The notes under the pieces are model-generated. The model saw nothing but the letters and a program-made list of their open reading frames with translations. It made no database searches and had not been told where the DNA came from. The position numbers and the translations under genes were made by a program. A stretch of 36,377 bases of DNA from Flavipsychrobacter sp. (GTDB lineage Bacteria > Bacteroidota > Bacteroidia > Chitinophagales > Chitinophagaceae): positions 1-36,377 of the forward strand of contig JAOQAP010000087.1 of assembly GCA_025963465.1 (NCBI GenBank), in the 5' to 3' direction. This document shows, piece by piece, positions 8,060-14,285 of the stretch. Positions within the stretch are counted from its first letter, which is position 1, and every line of letters begins with the position of its first letter.

Positions 8060-8917
8060 ATGGCTATAGGAAAGAAATCAAAACCTACTTACTTCAATGC
8101 GATCATGGGCGTAGCACTTGTGCTGTTCCTGTTGGGCGTATTGGGCTGGTTGGTTATCAATGGCAGGGCATTGTCCCGTGCATTCAAGGAAGACCTGGAG
8201 GTAAATGTCGATTTTCATGATAATACCACTGATGAGAATGTAAAGAGAATGAAGGCCGTACTGGATAAGCAGCATTTTGTTAGGGTGTCTAAGATAATCA
8301 CCAAGGAAGAAGCCATGCAGATGGAAAACCAGGTGGAAGGTGGCAATATGGTCGATTTCCTGGGTTATAATCCCTTGTTCACGTCCGTAACGCTGAAGCT
8401 GAATGAGGAATATGTGAACAAGGACAGCCTTGCCAAGGTCAAAAAGTTTATCCTGCAAAGCAATGTAGTACGTGATGTGACCTGGCCCAATGTTGTCGTT
8501 GACAATATGACCAGCAACTTCAGGAAGATCGGTATCATACTTGGCGCTATCTCTGTTTTGTTATTTATAGTGGTTATATTTCTTATAGATAATACAGTTC
8601 GCTTGGCTATGTTCAGCAACAGGTTTATCATTAAGACCATGCAGATGGTAGGCGCTACCCGCTCATTCATTACCCGCCCGTTCGACCTTCGTGCGTTTTT
8701 CAATGGCCTTGTGAGTGGTGGTGTGGCCGTGTTGGGTCTTTGGATAGTTATGTCATTTGCTACATCTCAGCTTCCTGTGCTTAGCCTGCTCAATGATACT
8801 ATGCTCGTTTCATTGCTTATGACCGGCATGGTGGTATTAGGTATCCTTATTTCTATGATAAGTACCCACAGGTCTGTTGTAAAGTATTTGAAAATGCATG
8901 TGGATGACCTCTATTAA
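8060..8917 (+). CDS. ftsX: Cell-division permease-like protein FtsX
   Basis: The 285-residue product has the FtsX layout: a short cytoplasmic N-terminus, a first membrane helix (about 14-36) and an extracytoplasmic domain (about 40-150) with the conserved GYNPLFTSVTLKL. Three more helices follow at about 157-177, 213-233 and 248-268. The segment between helices 2 and 3 contains NRFIIKTMQMVGATRSFITRP, the family's typical 'M-x-L-V-G-A-t' region. FtsX works with the ATPase FtsE at the septum to control peptidoglycan hydrolases; ftsE is not nearby, which is usual in Bacteroidota. A DUF3098 gene follows after 55 bases, as in many genomes of the phylum. The uppP and truB genes that often come next are absent here. 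Confidence 0.93.
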   Translation: MAIGKKSKPTYFNAIMGVALVLFLLGVLGWLVINGRALSRAFKEDLEVNVDFHDNTTDENVKRMKAVLDKQHFVRVSKIITKEEAMQMENQVEGGNMVDFLGYNPLFTSVTLKLNEEYVNKDSLAKVKKFILQSNVVRDVTWPNVVVDNMTSNFRKIGIILGAISVLLFIVVIFLIDNTVRLAMFSNRFIIKTMQMVGATRSFITRPFDLRAFFNGLVSGGVAVLGLWIVMSFATSQLPVLSLLNDTMLVSLLMTGMVVLGILISMISTHRSVVKYLKMHVDDLY

Positions 8918-8972
8918 CCATATTTAACTGTTATCAGCCTCATTTTTTAAGAAATTTCATTAATATTGTGTC

Positions 8973-9251
8973 ATGTCAACAGTAAAACCAACAACTACAA
9001 AGTCTACTCCTGATAATAGTAACCAGGTGTTTTTATTTGATAAAGAGAACTACATGTGGATGATAGGCGGTATCCTACTGATACTGCTTGGCTTCTTCCT
9101 CATGTCAGGTGGTAAGAGTCCTGATCCTCACCAGTTCAATGCATCGGAGCTATACAGCATACGTCGTATCACTATTGCGCCTATTGTTGTATTGCTGGGC
9201 TTTGCTGTAGAGATATATGCGATCATGAAAAAACCTAAAGAAACAAACTAA
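8973..9251 (+). CDS. DUF3098 small membrane protein
   Basis: The 92-residue product contains two membrane helices, about residues 29-47 (MWMIGGILLILLGFFLM) and 67-86 (ITIAPIVVLLGFAVEIYAI). They are joined by the family signature SGGKSPDPHQFNASELYSIRR. This matches DUF3098 (PF11297), a small Bacteroidota protein normally encoded right after ftsX. A function in division or envelope assembly is suggested only by that constant linkage. The gene ends just before a good intrinsic terminator at 9280-9311. Confidence 0.88.
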   Translation: MSTVKPTTTKSTPDNSNQVFLFDKENYMWMIGGILLILLGFFLMSGGKSPDPHQFNASELYSIRRITIAPIVVLLGFAVEIYAIMKKPKETN

Positions 9252-9279
9252 GCATAAGAAATGCTTTATTGATACTATA

Positions 9280-9311
9280 AGGGTAAGCTTCTGCTTACCC
9301 TTTCTTTTTTT
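9280..9311 (+). terminator. Intrinsic terminator after the ftsX-DUF3098 unit
   Basis: Nine-base arms AGGGTAAGC and GCTTACCCT with a TTCT loop are followed by TTCTTTTTTT. A smaller AAGCAT/ATGCTT hairpin lies just before it at 9250-9266. Confidence 0.88.
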
Positions 9312-9322
9312 AACAGGAGAAA

Positions 9323-9354
9323 TTGGGATTAATTACTCAATTATTCTATGTTTG
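9323..9354 (+). promoter_or_regulatory. Promoter TTG-N21-TATGTTTG
   Basis: TTG at 9323-9325 and TATGTTTG at 9347-9354 fit the Bacteroidota -33/-7 pattern with 21-base spacing. The ATG at 9348 lies inside the -7 box, so it cannot be transcribed from this promoter. This supports the ATG at 9369 as the true start of the next gene. Confidence 0.68.
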
Positions 9355-9368
9355 GGCAAAATACGGTT

Positions 9369-9782
9369 ATGAAAGGTACACTTGCACTTGCTTTATTTTT
9401 CATCCTGTTCGCATCCTGCGATTCAGCTAATAACCAGCACCCTTCTGCCAAGTATGAAGAAAAGAAGACCTCTCTCGAATCAATGGAGCAGGATAGCCCT
9501 TTGAAGTTCCTAAAAGTAAAAGGTGATTTCCACCGCAACTTTGTAAATAAGACAGTTATAGAAGGCGAGATAACTAACAATGCCACACTGGTCAGCTATA
9601 AAGACCTGCAGCTTGTACTCATTTTCAGGGATGAAAAGGGTAGTGTAATAGAAAAGCAGAAGCAACAACTCGACAACATAATAAAACCCAATAGCACTGA
9701 GGATTTTAAGATAAAGATAAGCCATGTAAAAGGCGCAAATTCTTTGTCGGTAGATATTACAGATGCCAAAGTGAATAAATAG
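9369..9782 (+). CDS. Small lipoprotein of unknown function (FxLYD-like fold possible)
   Basis: The start at 9369 gives a 137-residue protein with a compact lipoprotein signal (MKGTLALALFFILFASC, Cys17). An earlier in-frame ATG at 9348 would add seven residues but lies within a promoter box. After a charged, low-complexity linker, the C-terminal 90 residues form one beta-rich domain: VIEGEITNNATLVSYKDLQ, then LIFRDEKGSVIEKQK and a closing DFKIKISHVKGANSLSVDI. The 'G-x-I-x-N-N-x-x-x-x-Y-K-D-x-x-L' pattern resembles FxLYD-type domains of extracytoplasmic proteins. It is transcribed alone, between a terminator and the sigma-factor operon. No specific role can be assigned. Confidence 0.72.
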   Translation: MKGTLALALFFILFASCDSANNQHPSAKYEEKKTSLESMEQDSPLKFLKVKGDFHRNFVNKTVIEGEITNNATLVSYKDLQLVLIFRDEKGSVIEKQKQQLDNIIKPNSTEDFKIKISHVKGANSLSVDITDAKVNK

Positions 9783-9959
9783 CAGAGGCACTTCAAAACA
9801 GGCTAAAAGCAGGTTCTTGCTACCTGTATGAGCATCCTATCGGTGTTTTTACAGGTGAATAACCAGTCTTAGTGAAGGTTTTTTGCCCTGTTTGCGCTCT
9901 TTTCAAAAATATTTTCATCATTTCTGTAACTTTTTTCTTTTTCCCACGATATACTGTCA

Positions 9960-10436
9960 ATGGAGGTTAATGAGTACAATGCATGTGTAAAAGAATGGGC
10001 TGATGCCCTGTTCAGGTTTGCCTGCAAGTGTACCGGCCACAGCGATGATGCACACGATGTGGTACAAAACAGCTTCGAAGTTCTTTGGCAGAAAAGGCAG
10101 GATGTAGACAAGGCTAAAGGGAAAGCTTTTCTATTCCAGGTCGCCTACAACCAGTCGGTAGATAATTTCCGGAAACGCTCAAAGGTGTCTTACAAAGAGA
10201 TACCTGAAGAAAGCACAACACCCGGCAATCCCGACCTGAAAAAGATACTGGACAGGGCCCTGTCCCAGCTGGATGAGCAGGCAAGAGCGCTGGTACTGCT
10301 TAAAGATTATGAAGGTTACCGCTATGAAGAAATAGCGCAAATAACAGGCCTGACGGACGCACAAGTGAAAGTATACCTGCATCGAGCAAGGAAAGTATTG
10401 AAAGATTACCTGGTAAGTGTAGAAAACATTATATAG
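9960..10436 (+). CDS. ECF-type RNA polymerase sigma factor
   Basis: The 158-residue product has sigma region 2 in its first half (LFRFACKCTGHSDDAHDVVQNSFEVLW, about 17-44, and FLFQVAYNQSVDNFRKR). Region 4 is in its second half (LDEQARALVLLKDYEGYRYEEIAQITGL, then VKVYLHRARKVLK). It has no region 1 or 3, as expected for group 4 sigma factors. The next gene, a one-helix membrane protein with an anti-sigma-like N-terminus, begins two bases after the stop, and an outer-membrane barrel gene follows. This is the usual arrangement of an envelope-sensing sigma/anti-sigma pair. The 177-base upstream gap shows no exact TAnnTTTG box, so it may be read by its own sigma factor or from an unusual promoter. 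Confidence 0.9.
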   Translation: MEVNEYNACVKEWADALFRFACKCTGHSDDAHDVVQNSFEVLWQKRQDVDKAKGKAFLFQVAYNQSVDNFRKRSKVSYKEIPEESTTPGNPDLKKILDRALSQLDEQARALVLLKDYEGYRYEEIAQITGLTDAQVKVYLHRARKVLKDYLVSVENII

Positions 10437-10438
10437 CT

Positions 10439-11284
10439 ATGATCACGTGGGAGAATTATGAGGAGTATATGATGATGCATACCGATGGCGAATTAAGCCC
10501 GGATGAGGAGCGCGCGTTGATGGCTTTTATAGAACAGCACCATGAACTAAAAAAAGAACTGGCTGCATTCGATCTTACCCGTTCAGTTGCAGACAATACA
10601 CAGGTATACGCAAATAAAGAAGCCTTGCTGAAACCATTGCCTGCAAAGCGTATCATAGCATTACCGACGTGGGGCAGGTATAGTATAGCAGCAGGTATAG
10701 CAGCCATTATTTTTATCTCATTGTTCAGGTACCAGTCGGCAAACAAGATCAGTGAAGTAGCAGTAATAGATACAACGTCACATAAACAAACTGCAAGAAC
10801 CGCGACCCCTGCCCTTGCTACAACTATTGCACCTGTAAAGAATGACACACCTGTATCTGTCGCTCCTCCCGTTGCCAGAGCTGTTGCTCATACGGATATG
10901 AAGTTGGCAGTGAAAGAAAGGAGAAACAAGCAACAGCAGGTACTGCAGGTTATAACACCCGAACAGCCGGTTGTGAAAGAGGTAATAACGATCAGGGAGC
11001 TTCCTGTTGCTGCCACACAAAAGATGCCGTCGGCAAACGAGCCGGTAATGCAGGAGATAAAGGAACTGCCTGCTTATACAACTGTAGAGGTTGCAGATGA
11101 TGAAGCAAAGAAAAGGTCATTCCTCGACAGGCTTCCGATAGATGATCTGAAAAAGCAACAGTTAGAAAATATCGCAGGTTCGTTTGCCGGTGCCTATCAC
11201 GATGTAAACAAAGCAAAACAAGATCTGTATAGTAAAAGTATCACCATTAAAGTAGAAAAAAGAAAGCTCATTATAGGGTTTTAA
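10439..11284 (+). CDS. Putative transmembrane anti-sigma factor
   Basis: The 281-residue product starts two bases after the sigma gene, so translation is probably coupled. Its cytoplasmic N-terminus (YMMMHTDGELSPDEERALMAFIEQH) has the acidic 'DGELSxxE' pattern common in Bacteroidota anti-sigma factors, without a zinc-binding H-C-C motif. One membrane helix lies at about residues 80-98 (YSIAAGIAAIIFISLF). The rest is periplasmic, low in complexity and rich in Ala, Thr, Pro and Val, and ends with a short beta-like segment (SITIKVEKRKLIIGF). It is expected to hold the adjacent sigma factor at the inner membrane until a signal arrives. The signal is unknown; the outer-membrane barrel encoded next could be regulated or sensed. 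Confidence 0.75.
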   Translation: MITWENYEEYMMMHTDGELSPDEERALMAFIEQHHELKKELAAFDLTRSVADNTQVYANKEALLKPLPAKRIIALPTWGRYSIAAGIAAIIFISLFRYQSANKISEVAVIDTTSHKQTARTATPALATTIAPVKNDTPVSVAPPVARAVAHTDMKLAVKERRNKQQQVLQVITPEQPVVKEVITIRELPVAATQKMPSANEPVMQEIKELPAYTTVEVADDEAKKRSFLDRLPIDDLKKQQLENIAGSFAGAYHDVNKAKQDLYSKSITIKVEKRKLIIGF

Positions 11285-11306
11285 AATCACACATAAAAGA
11301 GAAATT

Positions 11307-12179
11307 ATGAAAAATACACTTTGCATAATAGCAGCAATGATATGCCTCCTTCTTACAGGAAAAGCTTCAGCCCAGGACAATAAAACTGACACAGGAAGAT
11401 TCCGCAAACACGATGTGATCAGTATCTCCAACAAGGGTATAAGAATAGAACATACGGACTCCGGCGCCATTGCCCAAAAGGATTCTTTGAGAAAAGAAAA
11501 CAGGAAGTTCAGTTCTTCTGTATTACTGTTCGATCTTGGTGTCAATTTCCTGCAGGACAATACGAACTATACGGATCCTTCTGTTCAAAGCTTTCTCAAT
11601 GTACCGACCAGCAAGCAGAATAAAAATCTGTTCGATCTGCGCACTGCCAAATCTATAAACGTAAACATCTATCCGTTTATGGAGCGTTTCAGGGCATTAA
11701 AAACTCCCGGGCAACGGATATACATATCTACCGGTTTAGGTTTGCAGATATATAATTTCAGGTATGAGAACCCGCTTGCATACACCCGTAACCCGGCCAG
11801 CGTTACGTTGTCTACGACTACCTTCAAAAAGAATAAATTGTCTGTGAATTATCTGAGCATACCACTGATGCTGACCTTCAAAACAAGGCTGTATAAAGAT
11901 CCCGCGGGAAAAACTAAAAATGATGAGTGGCTGGTGTATGGTATTGGTATCACAGAAGGGCTGCGTCTTAACTCATGGACAAAACAAAAGTCTGATCAGT
12001 TTGGCAAGATAAAAGTACATGACCAGTATGGTCTTGCAGATTTCAATACCTGCGTTTCTGCAGAGATAGGAGTGGAAGGCATCATCAGGTTCTTCGCTTC
12101 TTACCAGCTTACCTCATTATACACCAACGGTATGGACCAACACCCGATAAGTATAGGCATTCGCCTCAGTGGTATCTAA
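11307..12179 (+). CDS. Outer-membrane beta-barrel protein in sigma-factor operon
   Basis: The 290-residue product has a signal peptide (about 1-22, ending ASAQ) and a linker (about 23-65). It then shows repeated amphipathic strands separated by turns: SSSVLLFDLGVNFLQDNT, SINVNIYPFMERFR, IYISTGLGLQIYNFRYE, LSVNYLSIPLMLTFKTR and HPISIGIRLSGI at the C-terminus. The pattern resembles porin-family barrels of the PF13568 type. It follows the anti-sigma gene by 22 bases and precedes a strong hairpin, so it is probably the last gene of that operon. It may be a target or a sensor of the sigma factor. The exact subfamily is not recognised. Confidence 0.7.
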   Translation: MKNTLCIIAAMICLLLTGKASAQDNKTDTGRFRKHDVISISNKGIRIEHTDSGAIAQKDSLRKENRKFSSSVLLFDLGVNFLQDNTNYTDPSVQSFLNVPTSKQNKNLFDLRTAKSINVNIYPFMERFRALKTPGQRIYISTGLGLQIYNFRYENPLAYTRNPASVTLSTTTFKKNKLSVNYLSIPLMLTFKTRLYKDPAGKTKNDEWLVYGIGITEGLRLNSWTKQKSDQFGKIKVHDQYGLADFNTCVSAEIGVEGIIRFFASYQLTSLYTNGMDQHPISIGIRLSGI

Positions 12180-12194
12180 TAACATATCACACAC

Positions 12195-12227
12195 AGCTTT
12201 GACAACTTTTCAAAAGTTGTCAAAGCT
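12195..12227. terminator. Bidirectional hairpin between convergent genes
   Basis: Perfect 16-base arms AGCTTTGACAACTTTT and AAAAGTTGTCAAAGCT surround a single C. It lies between the barrel gene (plus) and the lolD-like gene (minus), and its A/T-rich inner and outer flanks suit termination in both directions. Confidence 0.75.
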
Positions 12228-12290
12228 TAATTTAATAATAGAAATGCTATAAAATCGGAAAGATGAAACTTAGCGGCTCGCAGCCTTAAT

Positions 12291-12334
12291 AACCTTTTAA
12301 CTTATCAACCTATTAACCTATTAACCTATTAACC
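12291..12334. repeat. 8-base tandem repeat (AACCTATT, about 5.5 units) running into the lolD-like gene
   Basis: Units at 12291, 12299, 12307, 12315 and 12323, plus a half unit at 12331, follow the consensus AACCTATT; the first two are degenerate and the last three are identical. The array supplies the stop codon (12313-12315) and the last six codons (VNRLIG) of the minus-strand gene. Confidence 0.85.
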
Positions 12335-12990
12335 ACTTCATCCACTATTTTCCCGTCCTGCATAAGCAGTGTTCTGTCTGTCATAGCAGCAAGTGCATCA
12401 TTGTGGGTGATCATAATAAATGTCTGGTTGAATTGCTTACGTAGCTCCAGGAACAGGTTATGAATAGCATGTGCGTTTGCGCTGTCCAGGTTACCGGTAG
12501 GCTCATCTGCCATTATCACAGATGGACGTGTCACTAGCGCTCTTGCTATGGCTACACGTTGTTGTTCACCTCCTGACAGCTCAGATGGTTTATTTTCCAG
12601 GCGGTTGCCCAGGCCTACCACATTCAGCATTTCAGCTGCCTGCAGCGCTGCATCTTTTTTACTCATGCCTTTTATCCATAGTGGTACGCATACATTTTCA
12701 ATCGCGCTGAATTCAGGAAGCAGGTGATGGAACTGGAATACAAACCCCATATGGCTGTTGCGGAACTTTGATTGTTTCTTTGCGGGTAGTTGCAGTATGT
12801 CTACATTGTCTATAAGCACACTGCCGCTGTCCGGCTTGTCCAGCGCACCTATCAGGTGCAGCAGTGTACTTTTTCCTGCCCCTGATGGTCCTGTTATAGA
12901 CACGATCTCTCCCTTGCCCACTGATAATGAAACATCGTTGACAACGGTAAAAGCGGAATATTTTTTGACCAGGTTATTTGCTGCAAGCAT
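12313..12990 (-). CDS. lolD: LolD-like ABC transporter ATP-binding protein
   Basis: The 225-residue product is a complete ABC ATPase. It has Walker A GPSGAGKST at residues 34-42, a Q-loop in GFVFQFHHLLPEFSAIENV, the signature LSGGEQQR near 137-144, Walker B VIMADEPTG and an H-loop in MITHN. Length and the 'FQFHHLLPEF' segment match the MacB/LolD subfamily, whose ATPases drive lipoprotein release from the inner membrane or related export. The partner permease (LolC/E type) is not in the window, which is common in Bacteroidota, so the substrate is not proven. The last residues (VNRLIG) and the stop are encoded by a tandem repeat. The gene is read away from DUF2795 across a 279-base divergent region. 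Confidence 0.85.
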   Translation of the reverse strand: MLAANNLVKKYSAFTVVNDVSLSVGKGEIVSITGPSGAGKSTLLHLIGALDKPDSGSVLIDNVDILQLPAKKQSKFRNSHMGFVFQFHHLLPEFSAIENVCVPLWIKGMSKKDAALQAAEMLNVVGLGNRLENKPSELSGGEQQRVAIARALVTRPSVIMADEPTGNLDSANAHAIHNLFLELRKQFNQTFIMITHNDALAAMTDRTLLMQDGKIVDEVVNRLIG

Positions 12991-13025
12991 GAGTACACTT
13001 TTATGCCGGATGAATTAGTTGCAAG

Positions 13026-13179
13026 TTATCCATTATTGCATAAACATAATGAACAAGAGACAGATTGTGCAGATAGCGTGATCTGCAAATAAGGTTTATT
13101 GGTCACATGTGCTGTTCATTAACTGAATATTAAATGATAAAAGTGCATAACCTGTGCATAACAGAGCACGTTTTCCACC
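13026..13179. other. Divergent intergenic region with DnaA-box-like cluster and 11-base direct repeat
   Basis: GTGCATAAC occurs at 13143-13151 and again at 13154-13162, exactly 11 bases apart. The second copy reads TTATGCACA on the minus strand, which fits the DnaA-box consensus TTATNCACA. Near matches are TTATCCATT (13026-13034), AGTGCATAA (13142-13150, minus) and TTTTCCACC (13171-13179). An AT-rich stretch follows at about 13185-13230. This could be a DnaA-bound region or simply a regulator site; the evidence is weak. Confidence 0.3.
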
Positions 13180-13228
13180 GCTGGTAATTATCTTTTTAAT
13201 TTTAGCTTTTCAATCTTAAATTTTCCCT

Positions 13229-13236
13229 TACATTTG
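13229..13236 (+). promoter_or_regulatory. Putative -7 promoter element for the DUF2795 gene (TACATTTG)
   Basis: This is an exact TAnnTTTG match 33 bases upstream of the ATG at 13270. No TTG lies at the normal -33 spacing; the upstream stretch is T-rich. Confidence 0.55.
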
Positions 13237-13269
13237 CGGGAATTAGAATAAAAATAATCTATTTTTAAT

Positions 13270-13491
13270 ATGTTCTGGACACTTGAATTAGCTTCCCATC
13301 TGGAAGACGCACCATGGCCCGCCACAAAAGACGAGCTTATAGATTATGCTATCCGTTCCGGCGCGCCACTGGAGGTTGTAGAGAACCTGCAGGAGCTTGA
13401 TGACGAAGGTGAAATATATGAAGGCATAGAAGACATCTGGCCTGACTATCCTACACAGGAAGATTTCTTCTTTAATGAAGACGAATATTAA
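13270..13491 (+). CDS. DUF2795 domain protein
   Basis: The 73-residue acidic protein begins MFWTLELASHLEDAPWPATK and continues ELIDYAIRSGAPLEVVENLQEL, ending in an Asp/Glu-rich tail. This matches DUF2795 (PF11387), a small, strongly conserved Bacteroidota protein whose 'L-x-x-x-P-W-P-A-T-K-x-E-L-i-d-y-A' core is easy to recognise. It has no signal or membrane helix, so it should be cytoplasmic. It has its own promoter box and a textbook terminator at 13510-13533, and so is a single-gene transcript. Its function is unknown. Confidence 0.92.
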   Translation: MFWTLELASHLEDAPWPATKDELIDYAIRSGAPLEVVENLQELDDEGEIYEGIEDIWPDYPTQEDFFFNEDEY

Positions 13492-13509
13492 ACTCAATTA
13501 ATTAACGAG

Positions 13510-13533
13510 ATCCCGCCTACGGCGGGATTTTTT
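13510..13533 (+). terminator. Intrinsic terminator after the DUF2795 gene
   Basis: Eight-base GC-rich arms ATCCCGCC and GGCGGGAT with a TAC loop are followed by six T residues. Confidence 0.95.
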
Positions 13534-13622
13534 CGTATATGCTATAGTGTTCCGGAATTACGGTTCACAACAGAAAAATCCCGATTGGTACCAATACAAT
13601 AGTTATTAAACGCATATAGGAG

Positions 13623-13630
13623 TATATTTG
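13623..13630 (+). promoter_or_regulatory. Putative -7 promoter element for the LOG-family gene (TATATTTG)
   Basis: This is an exact TAnnTTTG match ending 15 bases before the ATG at 13646. The in-frame TTG at 13628 is part of this box, which argues against it as the start codon. Confidence 0.6.
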
Positions 13631-13645
13631 AGTAAACAATGGCGT

Positions 13646-14227
13646 ATGAAAAGTATAGTTGTTTTTTGCGGGTCAAGTGAAGGATATGATGAAAGCTACA
13701 GGGAAGCAGCATACAACCTTGGTGCTATGCTGGCATCACGTGGTGTGCGTGTTGTCTTTGGTGGTGGGCGCATAGGCCTTATGGGCGCGCTTGCTGATGG
13801 TGCTTTAGAGCATGGCGGGGAAGTCGTAGGAGTGATACCATACTTCCTGCAAACGAAAGAAATAGCACATCCCGGGCTTACACAGCTGATAACAGTAGAT
13901 ACCATGCATGAGCGAAAGCTGAAGATGCAGGAGTTGAGTGATGGCGTTATTACATTGCCGGGTGGCTGGGGTACTATGGAGGAAATGTTTGAAGTGCTTA
14001 CGTGGGGCCAGCTCGGGCTGCATGTAAAGCCTGTCGGCCTGCTCAATGTGAATGGTTATTATGATGCATTGAAAGCCCTCTCTGACAATATGGTGCAGGA
14101 AGGTTTCCTGAGTGAGTGTATCAATGCTTCTCTGTTGATGAGCCAGTCTATGGAAGAGCTTATAGAGCAGATGGAAGCGTACACACCACCGGATATTCCC
14201 AAAGTAATTACAAAGCAAACAACATAA
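13646..14227 (+). CDS. LOG family protein (TIGR00730, nucleoside-5'-monophosphate phosphoribohydrolase type)
   Basis: Starting at ATG 13646, the 193-residue product opens MKSIVVFCGSSEGYDESYRE, the normal N-terminus of the family. An upstream TTG would add six residues but lies in a promoter box. The two family signatures are present: GGGRIGLMGALADGAL and PGGWGTMEEMFEVLTWGQLG, with the catalytic 'PGGxGTxxE' glutamate. LOG proteins have a Rossmann-like fold, are often mis-named lysine decarboxylases, and release the base from N6-modified or ordinary nucleoside monophosphates. The physiological substrate here is not known. The gene stands alone, between the DUF2795 terminator and a 16-base-stem bidirectional terminator. 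Confidence 0.92.
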   Translation: MKSIVVFCGSSEGYDESYREAAYNLGAMLASRGVRVVFGGGRIGLMGALADGALEHGGEVVGVIPYFLQTKEIAHPGLTQLITVDTMHERKLKMQELSDGVITLPGGWGTMEEMFEVLTWGQLGLHVKPVGLLNVNGYYDALKALSDNMVQEGFLSECINASLLMSQSMEELIEQMEAYTPPDIPKVITKQTT

Positions 14228-14268
14228 AATAAGAACGGGTGGACTGATACAGCCACCCGTTCTTATTT
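14227..14268. terminator. Bidirectional intrinsic terminator
   Basis: Perfect 16-base arms AAATAAGAACGGGTGG and CCACCCGTTCTTATTT enclose a 10-base loop. It begins at the last base of the LOG-family stop codon and lies before the end of the minus-strand T9SS cargo gene, serving both. Confidence 0.9.
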
Positions 14269-14285
14269 ATCTGAAAGCAGTAACA

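Noticed and set aside
9783-9959. Riboswitch or small RNA upstream of the sigma factor.
   Set aside because: Only short, interrupted complementary segments (ACCTGTA / TACAGGT) are visible; no conserved RNA architecture could be recognised.
13026-13230. A definite chromosomal origin of replication.
   Set aside because: Only one exact DnaA-box match, no dnaA/dnaN-type neighbours and no skew information in a single window; kept as a low-confidence observation only.
13628-13645. TTG at 13628 as start of the LOG-family protein.
   Set aside because: It sits inside the TATATTTG promoter box, and family members begin at MKxIxVFCGSS, that is at ATG 13646.
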